From positions 1,798,001-1,862,000 of the forward strand of contig NZ_CP003915.1 in the NCBI RefSeq assembly GCF_000521505.1: a stretch of 64,000 nucleotides of DNA, read 5' to 3'. Positions 18,614 to 28,434 of the stretch are shown piece by piece. Every line of letters starts with the position of its first letter. Within the stretch, counting starts at the first letter, position 1. The notes below the pieces were generated by a model. It saw nothing but the letters and a program-made list of their open reading frames with translations, did not search any database and was not told the origin of the DNA. This DNA is from Advenella mimigardefordensis DPN7. GTDB taxonomy: Bacteria > Pseudomonadota > Gammaproteobacteria > Burkholderiales > Burkholderiaceae_B. Made by a program: the position numbers and the translations under genes.

Positions 18614-19891
18614 ATGACGGGCAATTACATCGCCTGCCATCATTGCGGGCAACTGCATGAACGAAGCGCGCTGGTCTCGGGCCAGCGCGCTTCTTGCGTT
18701 CGTTGCGGCACAATCCTGTGGTCGCAGGGGGTGCTCAACAGCTCGGCCTGGCTGGCGCTGGTCCTGACTTCGCTGATTGCCTTCATTATTGCCAATGTGA
18801 TGCCGGTGGGCACCATCTCGGCGGTCGGCCTCAAAAGCAGTTCAACCTTTCTGGACGCCGTCGCCGCTACCTGGCGTGCCGGCTATCCCAGCGTTGCCAT
18901 TATGTGTTTTGCCACCGGTTTCCTGATGCCGCTGCTGGACATTCTGATTCTGGCCTGGCTGCTGGCGTTTTCGCGCAAGGGCCAGCGCGCACCTGGGCTT
19001 AATCAGTTAAGCCGCTGGCTGCATGTGGTGCGTCCGTGGGCGATGGTCCCGGTCTTTATGTTGGGAGCCCTGGTCGCCATCGTGAAACTGGCCGATATGG
19101 CCTCCCTGACGCCCGGCGCCGGCCTGTGGGCCTATGCGGGGCTCACGTTTCTGCTGACCGGCCTGAGTAAGCTCAATTCGGAACGCATCTGGCTGTTGGC
19201 CGAACAGGATGGTGCCGTAAAGAATTTACCGGTGACCATCGACCAGGCGCACGTGCCCCTGGACTGCGAAATATGCGGCCAGGTCACGATGAGCGCAGAT
19301 TCGGAAGGGCATTGCCAGCGCTGCCATCATCATGTGCATTTTCGCAAACCGGCGCACAGAACGCGCACGCTTGCCATCCTTCTGACCGCTATTATTCTGT
19401 ACTTTCCGGCCAATCTCTATCCGGTGATGGTCAACACCACCGTGCTGGGTGGTACGTCTTCTCATACCATATTGGGCGGGATACTGGAATTGTGGAATCT
19501 GGGTTCCTGGGATCTGGCGCTGATTGTCTTTATTGCCAGCTTTGTTGTGCCGCTCACAAAAATTGTCATTCTGGGCATTTTGATCGGCCGTTCGGCGCAC
19601 GGTAGTCGTGATACGATGATGCGATACACCCGAATGTATCAAACAGTAGAGTTGATCGGTCAATGGTCCATGCTGGATGTCTTTGTGGTCATCCTGCTTA
19701 CGTCGCTGGTGAGCTTCGGTCCGCTCATGTCGGTCACGCCGGCGATCGGCGCGGCAGCCTTTGGCATGGTAGTGGTGGTGACCATGATTGCGACCATGAA
19801 TTTCGATATACGCAAGGGCTGGGATGAAGTGGACGACGATATCGAACAGCCGGGCTATCAGCCGGCAGCCACTGCGCCAACGTTTTCATAG
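18614..19891 (+). CDS. pqiA: Paraquat-inducible protein A, two-domain (PqiA)
   Basis: A 425-residue inner-membrane protein with two PqiA modules, each a zinc-ribbon-like Cys cluster (CHHCGQ...CVRCG; CEICGQ...CQRCHHH) followed by four or so membrane segments. Family knowledge: PqiABC form an envelope-spanning complex linked to lipid traffic between the membranes. It starts two bases after the clpA stop and is followed by pqiB and pqiC, so the system is complete. Confidence 0.92.
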   Translation: MTGNYIACHHCGQLHERSALVSGQRASCVRCGTILWSQGVLNSSAWLALVLTSLIAFIIANVMPVGTISAVGLKSSSTFLDAVAATWRAGYPSVAIMCFATGFLMPLLDILILAWLLAFSRKGQRAPGLNQLSRWLHVVRPWAMVPVFMLGALVAIVKLADMASLTPGAGLWAYAGLTFLLTGLSKLNSERIWLLAEQDGAVKNLPVTIDQAHVPLDCEICGQVTMSADSEGHCQRCHHHVHFRKPAHRTRTLAILLTAIILYFPANLYPVMVNTTVLGGTSSHTILGGILELWNLGSWDLALIVFIASFVVPLTKIVILGILIGRSAHGSRDTMMRYTRMYQTVELIGQWSMLDVFVVILLTSLVSFGPLMSVTPAIGAAAFGMVVVVTMIATMNFDIRKGWDEVDDDIEQPGYQPAATAPTFS

Positions 19892-19981
19892 CCGTTGTAA
19901 TACCAGAACAGTCAGGAACGGACTCACGTTATTTCTATAGAATGCATAGTTTACTGAACCAGTTGTCGGCAGGAGCATTAG

Positions 19982-21835
19982 ATGTCTGAAAAAGATCTGC
20001 CATCATCGGACGCCCCCGAAAACCAATCGGGCAGCGGAGCGACGCCGGCTGACCGCCAGGCGCCTGCAGGCGGGCGCGCCGCTGATGATGCGGCAAAAGG
20101 GCAGAGCGCTGCCGCACAGAACAATGCGCAGGCAGGCAATCAGGGCAGGTCGCCCAATCAGCCCAACCCGATCATCGCCAAAACGCCGGTCATTACGCAA
20201 AAGAAGAACAAGAATGTGTCATGGATCTGGCTGGTGCCTCTCATTGCGGCAATCATCGGACTGTCACTATTGGTACGAGGCTATATGCAGCAGGGGCCGA
20301 TTGCCACCGTGACCTTTAAGACGGCAGAAGGCCTGGAAATTGACAAAACGCAGGTGCGCTACAAAGATGTTGTGGTGGGCACCGTGACTGATATATCGCT
20401 CACCGATGACCATAACTCGGTTCTGGTGAAAATCGCATTCAAGCAGAATGCCGAGTTTCTGTTGCGTGAGGGCGCCCGGTTCTGGGTTGTCAGGCCGCGC
20501 CTGGCAGCCAGCGGTGTCTCCGGCTTGGGAACACTGGTTTCCGGTGCCTATATTGGTGTGGATATCGATGATTCATCTAAGGCCGAGATCAAATCCAGCA
20601 GCGAATTCGTCGGGCTGGAAAAGCCGCCTGAACTGGTCAGCGGCCGTCCCGGCAAGCGCTTTACCATTACCGCCCCCAGTCTGAATTCCCTGGATTTGGG
20701 TTCGCCGGTCCTGTACCGCCGTCTGGAAGTAGGGCAGGTGATCAATTACACGCTTAGCAAAGATGGCAATGGTGTCGAGGTCCAGATTTTTGTTGACGCG
20801 CCCTATGACCGGTTTGTGACCAAAGACAGCCGTTTCTGGAACGCCAGTGGTGTTGACCTGTCCCTGAACGCCGGCGGCCTCAATCTGAAAACCCAGTCCC
20901 TGGTGTCCGTGCTGGCTGGTGGTATTTCTTTCGGTCAGCTGCCCCGTCAGGATGGTGATGCAAAGCCTGAGCCCGAGCCGGCGCCGGACGGGACGCGCTT
21001 TGCACTAAGTCCGACCGAAGACAAGGCGCTGGCCAAACCCGATGGGCTTGCCTTTCCGATACGCATGAAATTTGACAAGTCCGTGCGGGGATTGCAGACC
21101 GGCTCGGCCATCGATTTCAAGGGTATTCTGCTGGGAGAGGTCAGGAACATCTCCATGGAATTTGATATGGCTACCAAAAAAACCACGGTGATTGTCGATG
21201 GTGTGATCTATGAAAATCGCCTGGGCGCAGCCATACCGGAAGCACAGCAGATGGATAAACATGGCGAAGTGCAGCATGATGTCGCGCTCAAGGAATTTGT
21301 CAGTAGCGGTATACAGGCGCAATTGCGTTTTGCCAATATCTTTACCGGCCAGCTGTATGTGGCGCTGGACTATTTCCCTGAGATAGCCAAAAAGCCGGCG
21401 GTGCCTGATGTGAGCAAGCTGCCAGTGGAAGTCACTACCGTGCCGGGTAGCTTTGATGAATTGCAGCAGCAACTGAATGTCATTGTTGAAAAGCTGAAAA
21501 ATCTGCCGATCGATTCGATTGGTCATTCGCTTGATGAAACCCTGCAAAGCATTTCCAAACTGGCCCGCACCCTGGACACCACCATGGTGCCGGCGCTCAC
21601 AACCACGGTACAAAAAGCGGGTCGGTCACTGGATGGCGTCAATAAAACCATGGGAAGTGTCCGTGGTGTGGTGTCAGACGAAAGTCCGGTCATGCTGCAG
21701 CTCAATGGCATGATCAAGGAACTGTCGCGGGCGGCCAAATCTATTCGCAGCCTGGGCGACTATCTACAGGCCGAACCCAGTTCACTGATCCGGGGTCGTT
21801 CGCAAGACAATATCCCGTTCAAGGAAAGTCAATGA
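19982..21835 (+). CDS. pqiB: MCE-domain protein PqiB
   Basis: A 617-residue periplasmic protein anchored by one membrane segment (about residues 80-100) after a long Ala/Gln/Asn-rich cytoplasmic tail. Three MCE (MlaD-like) domains follow at roughly 106-195, 220-310 and 345-450, then a coiled-coil-rich C-terminus. In E. coli PqiB these domains stack into a tube across the periplasm; the tail here is longer than usual. AGGAG lies 7 bases before the ATG. The last codons overlap the pqiC start. Confidence 0.92.
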   Translation: MSEKDLPSSDAPENQSGSGATPADRQAPAGGRAADDAAKGQSAAAQNNAQAGNQGRSPNQPNPIIAKTPVITQKKNKNVSWIWLVPLIAAIIGLSLLVRGYMQQGPIATVTFKTAEGLEIDKTQVRYKDVVVGTVTDISLTDDHNSVLVKIAFKQNAEFLLREGARFWVVRPRLAASGVSGLGTLVSGAYIGVDIDDSSKAEIKSSSEFVGLEKPPELVSGRPGKRFTITAPSLNSLDLGSPVLYRRLEVGQVINYTLSKDGNGVEVQIFVDAPYDRFVTKDSRFWNASGVDLSLNAGGLNLKTQSLVSVLAGGISFGQLPRQDGDAKPEPEPAPDGTRFALSPTEDKALAKPDGLAFPIRMKFDKSVRGLQTGSAIDFKGILLGEVRNISMEFDMATKKTTVIVDGVIYENRLGAAIPEAQQMDKHGEVQHDVALKEFVSSGIQAQLRFANIFTGQLYVALDYFPEIAKKPAVPDVSKLPVEVTTVPGSFDELQQQLNVIVEKLKNLPIDSIGHSLDETLQSISKLARTLDTTMVPALTTTVQKAGRSLDGVNKTMGSVRGVVSDESPVMLQLNGMIKELSRAAKSIRSLGDYLQAEPSSLIRGRSQDNIPFKESQ

Positions 21836-22488
21836 TAACGCGTAGTTTGTCCGCCCTTTTGCGACCTTTGGCGCTGGTCGCCGTTACTGCCACGCTTAGT
21901 GCCTGCGCTTCTGCCCCCACGCAGTATTACACGCTGGCCGCCAGCGATCCGGCCAACGTGCAGGGCACGGCGCGCTATGGCGTCAATCTGCATGACGTGA
22001 CCATTCCCGATGTCGTGTATAAACCGCAATTGATGGTTCGCAGTTCAACGGATTCGTCGGCGGTGGCGCCGCTTAACGGTTCCCGCTGGGCGGGTTCGCT
22101 ACAGGATGAAATCCAGAAAACGCTATCGGCAAACCTGGTGAGTCGTCTCGGGGCCATCAATGTGCAAGGCCTGGCAGGCAGCGAACAAAAGCTGCCGGTT
22201 TGGCTGATACAGACTACTTTTCATCGCTTTGATATGATCCTGAACAAAGCCGCTGTGATTGACGTCACCTGGCGCATCAATCCGGTCCGCATGGGTACCC
22301 AATCGGCTCGCGTTTGCCAGACCAGGATTCAGGTTCAGGCTGGCAGTGGTGTCGACTCCCTCGTGCAGAGCCAGTCGCAGGCGCTGGCCCTGTTGTCCGA
22401 TGTGATCGCTGGTGCGATCGATGGCCGTACACAGGTACGCGCAAACGATGGCGCACAGATCCAGTCACTGGGATGTCATTCGGGTTAG
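21832..22488 (+). CDS. pqiC: Outer-membrane lipoprotein PqiC
   Basis: A 218-residue lipoprotein with lipobox LSAC at the end of its signal and the ABC-type transport auxiliary domain (YYTLAASDP, VTIPDVVYKPQLMVR, RWAGSLQDEIQKTLSANL). It is the outer-membrane partner of PqiB. Its ATG overlaps the pqiB stop (ATGA), indicating coupling. Confidence 0.9.
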   Translation: MITRSLSALLRPLALVAVTATLSACASAPTQYYTLAASDPANVQGTARYGVNLHDVTIPDVVYKPQLMVRSSTDSSAVAPLNGSRWAGSLQDEIQKTLSANLVSRLGAINVQGLAGSEQKLPVWLIQTTFHRFDMILNKAAVIDVTWRINPVRMGTQSARVCQTRIQVQAGSGVDSLVQSQSQALALLSDVIAGAIDGRTQVRANDGAQIQSLGCHSG

Positions 22489-22579
22489 AATGCGACCACT
22501 TCCTGCGTTGCCAGCCGGGGACCTTGTGGTCCGGCAGCAGCGACGACGCAGGATACATTGTTTTTCCAGAGGTTTATTC

Positions 22580-23737
22580 ATGAAATTGAAAACGTCCGTC
22601 TTTGCCGGCATACTTGCCGCAACACTCACTCCACTGGCCTTTGCCGACGTAACCGTGGGCATCACGCTTTCCAGTACCGGCCCGGCAGCGGCCATTGGCA
22701 TTCAGTCGCGTAACGCGATTGATTTGTGGCCCAAAACGCTGGGTGGTGAACCGGCCAAATATATCGTGCTGGACGACGGTACTGATGTGAGTAAAGCAGT
22801 GCGCAACGCGCGCAAGCTGACCTCGGAAGACAAAATCGATGTGCTGGTAGGCCCCAATACCACTGCGGCGGCACTGGCGATTCTGGATGTTCTCAAGGAA
22901 ACCCAGACGCCTATGGTCGCATTGGCCGCTTCAGCAGCCATTGTGACGCCGCCGGACGATCCGGGCCGCCACTGGGCCTTCAAGATGCCGCAGAATGATA
23001 GCCTGATGGCCCAGGTACTGGTGGAAGATATGGTTCGCAAGGGCTTCAAGAAAATTGCCTTTATCGGCTATGCCGATTCCTATGGTGAAAACTGGTGGAA
23101 AGAGTTTTCGAATCTGGCGGCCGGAAAAATTGATGTGGTCGCCCGCGAGTCCTATCAGCGGACCGATCCATCGGTCACCGGACAGGTGCTCAAGCTGATG
23201 GCAGCCAAACCCGATGCCGTTCTGATCGCCGGTTCAGGCACACCGGCCGTGTTACCTGGAAAAACGCTCAAGCAACGCGGCTATAAAGGGGTGATCTATC
23301 AGACTCATGGCATTGGAACGCTGGAATTTTTGCAGGTGGGCGGCAAAGATGTAGAGGGCACTTTATTCCCTACCGGTCCGGGGGTGGTTGCCAAAGGACT
23401 GCCGGACAGCAATCCGGTAAAGAAAGTGGCCAGCGAATTTACAGAGAAATATGAGGCTAAATACGGCGCCAATTCAGCCACTCAGTTTGCCGGCGATGCC
23501 TGGGGGGCGTATATGGTGCTGGATAATGCGGTGAAGCAGGCGCTGCAGCAAAAAGCGCAGCCCGGTACGCCGCAGTTTCGCAGTGCCTTGCGCGATGCGA
23601 TTGAGTCCACCAAAGAACTCATTGTACCCAATGGTGTATTGAATATTTCAGCCAAGGATCATCAGGGCTTTGATGATCGCGCCCGTGTTATGGGAAAAAT
23701 TGAAGATGGCCGCTTCCAGTACGCTGCAGAAAAATAA
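22580..23737 (+). CDS. ABC transporter periplasmic solute-binding protein, branched-chain amino-acid type
   Basis: A 385-residue periplasmic binding protein of the LivK (peripla_BP_6) family: signal peptide with cleavage near LAFA-DVTVG, then motifs such as DDGTDVSKAVRNARKL, VLVGPNTT and FIGYADSYGENW. The frame is open upstream, but ATG 22580 starts the signal peptide. The ligand cannot be told from sequence. No permease or ATPase genes are adjacent, so it must use partners elsewhere. A clean terminator follows. Confidence 0.88.
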   Translation: MKLKTSVFAGILAATLTPLAFADVTVGITLSSTGPAAAIGIQSRNAIDLWPKTLGGEPAKYIVLDDGTDVSKAVRNARKLTSEDKIDVLVGPNTTAAALAILDVLKETQTPMVALAASAAIVTPPDDPGRHWAFKMPQNDSLMAQVLVEDMVRKGFKKIAFIGYADSYGENWWKEFSNLAAGKIDVVARESYQRTDPSVTGQVLKLMAAKPDAVLIAGSGTPAVLPGKTLKQRGYKGVIYQTHGIGTLEFLQVGGKDVEGTLFPTGPGVVAKGLPDSNPVKKVASEFTEKYEAKYGANSATQFAGDAWGAYMVLDNAVKQALQQKAQPGTPQFRSALRDAIESTKELIVPNGVLNISAKDHQGFDDRARVMGKIEDGRFQYAAEK

Positions 23738-23800
23738 TGCAGGCAATGACGCAATGCCAGAGCGCGGTGCGCGTGTGACAAGGTAAACGGGCGGCAAGCA

Positions 23801-23840
23801 GGACTGCATCGTTCTATCAGAAAGGATGCAGTCCTTTTTT
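23801..23840 (+). terminator. Rho-independent terminator after the solute-binding protein gene
   Basis: A perfect 10-bp inverted repeat (GGACTGCATC / GATGCAGTCC, 14-base loop) is followed by six T, 63 bp past the stop. Confidence 0.88.
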
Positions 23841-23906
23841 CATGCCGACAATAATGGCTGGCATGCCGGTATTCATTTTCCGGCAGATCAGCCATCTGTT
23901 TCTTGA

Positions 23907-24908
23907 TTACTGCGCTGTGGCACCAGAGATCCTGACGATCTCTTTGTATTTTGCCATTTCAGTTTTGACCTTCGCGGCAAATTCCTCGGGCGACGATGGT
24001 TTGGTATCCGAGCCCATGGTCAGCAATTGTTTTTTTACGGCCTCGTCATCCATCGCCTTGGCAAATGCATCGTGCAACGTATTCACAACCGCTGCCGGTG
24101 TGCCACCGGTGGCAAAAATACCGAACCACGTGCTGATATCGAAATCCTTGATACCCGATGCTTCCATGGTTGGTACATCTTTCATGATGTCCGACGTGGC
24201 TTTGGTGGTGAGCGCCAGGGCACGAACCTTGCCGTCATTGACCATCGGCAGGGCAGAGGCCAGGTTATCGAACATGAACTGAGTCTGGTCGGACAGCAAA
24301 GACAGCTTGGCGGGGCTGGCACCCTGATAGGGAACGTGTACCGCATCAATACCGGTGCGCTGCTTGAGCAGTTCGCCGGCGAGATGGCCCGCGCTGCCAT
24401 TACCACCCGATGCATAATTGAGTTTGCCCGGGTTGTTTTTGGCGTATTCCAGCAGGGAGGCGACATCTTTGATGTTATGTTTGTCCGAGAAGGCGGTGCT
24501 AACTACCAATACGTTGGGCACTTCAGACACCAGCAAGACGGGCTCGAAATCCTTCACCGGATCGAAATTCAGGCCTTTGTAGAGCCACGGATTGATGGCG
24601 TGCGTGGCAACCGCACCCATAACGATGGAATAGCCATCGGGTTTGGCACGGGCTACCATGGCCGCACCGATATTGCCGCCGGCCCCCGGTTTGTTTTCCA
24701 CAATAATGGTTTGTTTCAGTGTCTTGCCTGCATGTTCGGCCAGCAGACGCGCTACGCCATCAAGCGGGCCTCCGGGAGAATACGGTACTACAAAGGTAAT
24801 GGGCTTGGTCGGATACGATTTTTCCTGAGCCATAACCGGTTGCAGCAGCGTAACGCCCATCAGGGCGGCCAGTGCGCTTTTTAACAGCGTTCGTTTAGTT
24901 TGATTCAT
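23907..24908 (-). CDS. Bug-family TTT solute receptor
   Basis: A 333-residue periplasmic binding protein: signal peptide (ending near PVMAQ), then the Bug signature (YPTKPITFVVPYSPGGPLDGVAR, VENKPGAGGNIGA, YASGGNGSAGHLAGELLK). Bug receptors bind carboxylates or related small molecules for tripartite tricarboxylate transporters and are greatly expanded in Alcaligenaceae. TctA/TctB membrane genes are not adjacent, which is common for orphan Bug proteins. AGGAAAACAA precedes the ATG. Confidence 0.92.
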   Translation of the reverse strand: MNQTKRTLLKSALAALMGVTLLQPVMAQEKSYPTKPITFVVPYSPGGPLDGVARLLAEHAGKTLKQTIIVENKPGAGGNIGAAMVARAKPDGYSIVMGAVATHAINPWLYKGLNFDPVKDFEPVLLVSEVPNVLVVSTAFSDKHNIKDVASLLEYAKNNPGKLNYASGGNGSAGHLAGELLKQRTGIDAVHVPYQGASPAKLSLLSDQTQFMFDNLASALPMVNDGKVRALALTTKATSDIMKDVPTMEASGIKDFDISTWFGIFATGGTPAAVVNTLHDAFAKAMDDEAVKKQLLTMGSDTKPSSPEEFAAKVKTEMAKYKEIVRISGATAQ

Positions 24909-25042
24909 TTGTTTTCCTGGAAAATAAGGGGCGGTATCGTAAAGCTATCTACGCCAGCGCAGTTCCGGCGACGGACGGCTGGCGTCCGTGTCGGGCGATG
25001 CGCTGGATAGGCGTCACGGCGCCCGCCAATGCTGCAGCCGGA

Positions 25043-25489
25043 TCAGTGGCTGCCAGTACTGCCAAAACCACCGGTGCCGCGTTCGCTTTGTGTAAATTCT
25101 TCGACGACGTTGAACTCGACCTGCATGACGGGTACAACAACCAGTTGCGCGACGCGCTCCATGGGTTTTAACACAAAAGGCGTCTGGCTGCGGTTCCAGA
25201 GCGATACCATCAGGGGGCCCTGATAATCGGCATCGATCAAACCAACCAGATTGCCCAGCACAATGCCGCTTTTATGTCCGAGACCGGAGCGTGGCAGAAT
25301 CATCGCTGCATAGCGAGGATCCTGCACGTAAATGGAAATGCCGGTGGGTACCAGCAGCGAGGCGCCAGGCGCCAGCGTTTGCTCCTGATCGACGCAGGCA
25401 CGCAAATCCAGCCCGGCCGAACCGCTAGTGGCATAGGCAGGTAGCTGGTCGCGCATGCGCTCATCTAAAATTTTGACATCAAGTTTCAT
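25043..25489 (-). CDS. dut: dUTP diphosphatase
   Basis: A 148-residue trimeric dUTPase with all five motifs in order: [29 protein letters not shown], an RVAQLVV segment and the C-terminal [10 protein letters not shown]. It hydrolyses dUTP to dUMP, keeping uracil out of DNA. The start ATG overlaps the stop of the upstream membrane-protein gene (ATGA). Confidence 0.97.
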   Translation of the reverse strand: MKLDVKILDERMRDQLPAYATSGSAGLDLRACVDQEQTLAPGASLLVPTGISIYVQDPRYAAMILPRSGLGHKSGIVLGNLVGLIDADYQGPLMVSLWNRSQTPFVLKPMERVAQLVVVPVMQVEFNVVEEFTQSERGTGGFGSTGSH

Positions 25490-25989
25490 GTTTGCTTCTT
25501 GGTATTGACTGAAGTGGGAAATCGTTTGGCGGCATTGCGGATCCGCCTGAAAATAATAAATAGAATCACCAGAATGAAGATCAGCGGCCCGCCCACGCCG
25601 TCCGCGTTCGGGTTGACACTTCTGGCCACGATGAACATCGCCATGATGATCAATCCTAGCACCACGAGACTGGGAAAGGACTTGCCCTGCCGTTTTGCGG
25701 GTGCCGCCGGACGCGTGTCGAATCCTGCATGTTGCTTGCCGCTGGCTGGCACGGGAAAGCTGGTATCTGCCTGATTGTCGGTTACGGCCGCCGCGCGGGC
25801 AGCATTGCGTTGCGTACCGGCTTGCGCCGCCTTGCGATTATTGCGCGCTGTGGCATCAACCAACTGCGAGGGGAAGCCCGAAGAAAAATCCGGGTTCACC
25901 GCCTGTTCTTTCATATCAAAATGGCGGCTCAGTTCTTCTACGTAACTGGCAAAGTCGCCATTTCTGGGTTCCTTGTAGTCCATATTCAT
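25486..25989 (-). CDS. Predicted membrane protein of unknown function
   Basis: A 167-residue protein: a polar, Ala/Gln/Asn-rich N-terminal part of about 100 residues, then two hydrophobic segments ([16 protein letters not shown] and [15 protein letters not shown]) and a basic tail. The ATG at 25989 (GGAG 8 bases upstream) is chosen; the open frame further upstream does not look coding. It overlaps dut by four bases. I do not recognise the family. Confidence 0.65.
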   Translation of the reverse strand: MNMDYKEPRNGDFASYVEELSRHFDMKEQAVNPDFSSGFPSQLVDATARNNRKAAQAGTQRNAARAAAVTDNQADTSFPVPASGKQHAGFDTRPAAPAKRQGKSFPSLVVLGLIIMAMFIVARSVNPNADGVGGPLIFILVILFIIFRRIRNAAKRFPTSVNTKKQT

Positions 25990-26044
25990 GGTTGCGCTCC
26001 ATTGGCTGTCATTGCGTGGATAGCTGCATTTTCTTGCGCTGGTC

Positions 26045-26668
26045 TCACTGCTTTTTCTGCGGCGGGCGCGCCGCCCGTCGGCGTCTTGAAACGATAACGA
26101 CAATGCATATCACTGCCAGCAGGGCCAGGATGGCGGCGCTGCCCGTGACGCCCAGTGCGTCGGCACCGCGCACACCCAGATACCCCGGCAGCAGCAGCCA
26201 GGGGAACCAGATCACGCCGGACAATACATTGGCCAGCTGAAACCGCCCCTGTGGCATCTTCATTATGCCAGCCATGCCCGGGATAAGCGAGCGGAATGCG
26301 CCCATGAAGCGACCGGCAAAGACGGCAAGAAAGCCATAGCGATAAAACAGCAGACGGGTGCGTGCCACCGAGCGTCGGCGCTTGCGCAGGATGCCGCTCT
26401 TAAGCAGGGCGGGGCCGTAGGCCCTGCCAATCCAGTGAGAAACGGCATCGCCCAGGATGGCGCCCGCTACTCCCCAAAGCAGGATGCCGGTAAACTCAAG
26501 CGTATCGTTGGCAATCAATACGCCGGTGAGCGGCAGAATGATCGTTGCCGGCACAAATAGCCCGACAATCAACAGCGACTCTCCGAAAGAGACCAGGCCG
26601 ATAATCGGCCCCGCCCACTGTTGATGCACGGAGATGAATGCAAGAATCTGATCAATATAGGGTTGCAT
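26045..26668 (-). CDS. DedA family inner-membrane protein
   Basis: A 207-residue polytopic protein with the DedA/VTT pattern (FGESLLIVGLFVPATIILPLTGVL, GDAVSHWIGRAYGP, FAGRFMGAFRSLIPGMAGIMKM). DedA proteins are implicated in lipid scrambling and membrane homeostasis. It lies in the minus-strand block just downstream of coaBC, separated by 33 bp. A very basic C-terminal tail follows the last membrane segment. Confidence 0.9.
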   Translation of the reverse strand: MQPYIDQILAFISVHQQWAGPIIGLVSFGESLLIVGLFVPATIILPLTGVLIANDTLEFTGILLWGVAGAILGDAVSHWIGRAYGPALLKSGILRKRRRSVARTRLLFYRYGFLAVFAGRFMGAFRSLIPGMAGIMKMPQGRFQLANVLSGVIWFPWLLLPGYLGVRGADALGVTGSAAILALLAVICIVVIVSRRRRAARPPQKKQ

Positions 26669-26701
26669 CGGCGATCCGGATGACGCAGTCTGGAGCGGCG
26701 A

Positions 26702-27919
26702 TTAAAGGTTTCCGGACGCGCCTGGCCTGACGGTGCGATTGGCGATTTCTGCGACAAGCCGCCGGGCGGCATCCAGTTTATCCAGCACAGGTAGGGGATG
26801 GCTGCCCTGATCGTCGAACAGCACCATGCGAGACTGATCCGATTCCATGGTTTCCTGGGCCAGATTACCAACCAGTAATGGAATTTTCTTGCGCTGGCGC
26901 TTGGCTTCGGCATACTCGTGCAGGTTTTCCGTTTCAGCGGCAAAACCCACACACCATGGACCGTTGGCTAGCGCAGCTACTTCGGCCAGAATATCCGGAT
27001 TTTCGGTCAGCGCCAGATCCAGGCCGCCTTGGGTACCGGTTTTTTTTACTTTCTGTGTTTGGGTATTGCTAACGCGCCAGTCTGCCACGGCGGCAACAGA
27101 GATAAATATATCCTGCTCCGGTGCCAGTTGCATCACATGCGCATGCATTTGCCGGGCCGTTTTTACATTGATGCGCTCAACGCCATAGGGCGCATCCAGC
27201 GCCGTTGGTCCCGAAACCAGCGTTACACGTGCGCCGGCTTCCCAGGCGGCACGAGCGATCGCGTAACCCATTTTGCCTGAAGAGCGGTTGCTGATAAAGC
27301 GCACCGGATCAATATCTTCCTGCGTAGGGCCGGCGGTAACCAGAATGTTTTTGCCGGCCAGCGCCTTGCCCTGAAAAAAAGCCTGCGTTTCATAGACGAT
27401 CTGTTCGGGTTCCAGCATACGGCCATCGCCCACTTCGCCGCAGGCCTGTGAGCCGCTGGCCGGTCCCCATAGCCTGACCCCGTCATTGCGTAGTTGTTCT
27501 GCATTGCGCTGGGTTGCCGGATGGCCCCACATTTCCCGGTTCATGGCCGGTACCACCACCAGCGGACAAAGTCCGCGCGCCAGGCATACCGTGGCCAGCA
27601 GGTCGTCTGCCAGACCATGGGCCAGTTTGGCCATGAAATCGGCACTGGCCGGTACGATCAGAATCAGATCGGCCTGGCGACTCAGATTAATGTGCGCCAT
27701 GCTGTTTTCCATCCGGTCGTCCAGCGTCTCGGTGTATACCGGATTGCCGGACAGTGCCTGGAATGTGGTGGGCGTGACAAACTGGGTCGCTGCGTGCGTC
27801 ATGGCAACGGTGACGATTGCACCGTGATCCTGCAGCCGGCGTACCAGTTCGGCGGCCTTATAGCAGGCAATGCCGCCGGTGACGCCGATCAGGATACGCT
27901 TGCCGGAAAGCGGACTCAT
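26702..27919 (-). CDS. coaBC: Bifunctional phosphopantothenoylcysteine decarboxylase / phosphopantothenate-cysteine ligase
   Basis: A 405-residue fusion enzyme. The N-terminal flavoprotein half (CoaC) shows [11 protein letters not shown] and VPAMNREMW; the C-terminal CoaB half begins near [32 protein letters not shown]. Together they make 4'-phosphopantetheine from phosphopantothenate and cysteine on the way to coenzyme A. Its start overlaps the lspA stop by four bases. Confidence 0.97.
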   Translation of the reverse strand: MSPLSGKRILIGVTGGIACYKAAELVRRLQDHGAIVTVAMTHAATQFVTPTTFQALSGNPVYTETLDDRMENSMAHINLSRQADLILIVPASADFMAKLAHGLADDLLATVCLARGLCPLVVVPAMNREMWGHPATQRNAEQLRNDGVRLWGPASGSQACGEVGDGRMLEPEQIVYETQAFFQGKALAGKNILVTAGPTQEDIDPVRFISNRSSGKMGYAIARAAWEAGARVTLVSGPTALDAPYGVERINVKTARQMHAHVMQLAPEQDIFISVAAVADWRVSNTQTQKVKKTGTQGGLDLALTENPDILAEVAALANGPWCVGFAAETENLHEYAEAKRQRKKIPLLVGNLAQETMESDQSRMVLFDDQGSHPLPVLDKLDAARRLVAEIANRTVRPGASGNL

Positions 27920-28434
27920 GTCTGTTGCTCCCTTTTGTTGCGCAGATAACGCAGCAGTTCATCCAGGACCAGGAGAACGGCCCCGATGGTTATAAACGTG
28001 TCGGCCAGATTGAAGGCCGGGAAATAGGCATCGTTCCAGTAAAACAACAGAAAATCGATCACGTGTCCGTAGACCGTTCTGTCTATGACGTTGCCCAGTG
28101 CACCGGCCAGTATCAGCGCCAGCGCCAGGCAGAACAGCCGCTGCTCGCGGTGTTTGCGCAGCAAAAACAGAATGAAGGCCGAAGCGGCCAGACCCAGCAG
28201 CAGGAAAAACCAGCGCTGCCAGCCAGTGCCCTCTGCCAGCATGCTGAAGGCGGCACCCTGATTGTAGATCAAAATGAAATCGAAGACCGGCAGCACATTC
28301 ACGCGCTGCAGATACTCGAAATGCTGTTCAAAATACTGTTTGCTGATCTGGTCTACACCGATCAGCACCAGTGCCAGCGCAATCCACATCATATACGGTA
28401 CAACGCGTACCGCCGGCTGTTCTGCCTTATGCAT
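27916..28434 (-). CDS. lspA: Lipoprotein signal peptidase (signal peptidase II)
   Basis: A 172-residue inner-membrane aspartyl protease with four membrane segments and the two catalytic Asp motifs (GALGNVIDR and FNLADTFI). It cleaves prolipoproteins at the lipobox after lipidation. The ATG at 28434 overlaps the ileS stop by 8 bp, the usual ileS-lspA linkage. Confidence 0.96.
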   Translation of the reverse strand: MHKAEQPAVRVVPYMMWIALALVLIGVDQISKQYFEQHFEYLQRVNVLPVFDFILIYNQGAAFSMLAEGTGWQRWFFLLLGLAASAFILFLLRKHREQRLFCLALALILAGALGNVIDRTVYGHVIDFLLFYWNDAYFPAFNLADTFITIGAVLLVLDELLRYLRNKREQQT

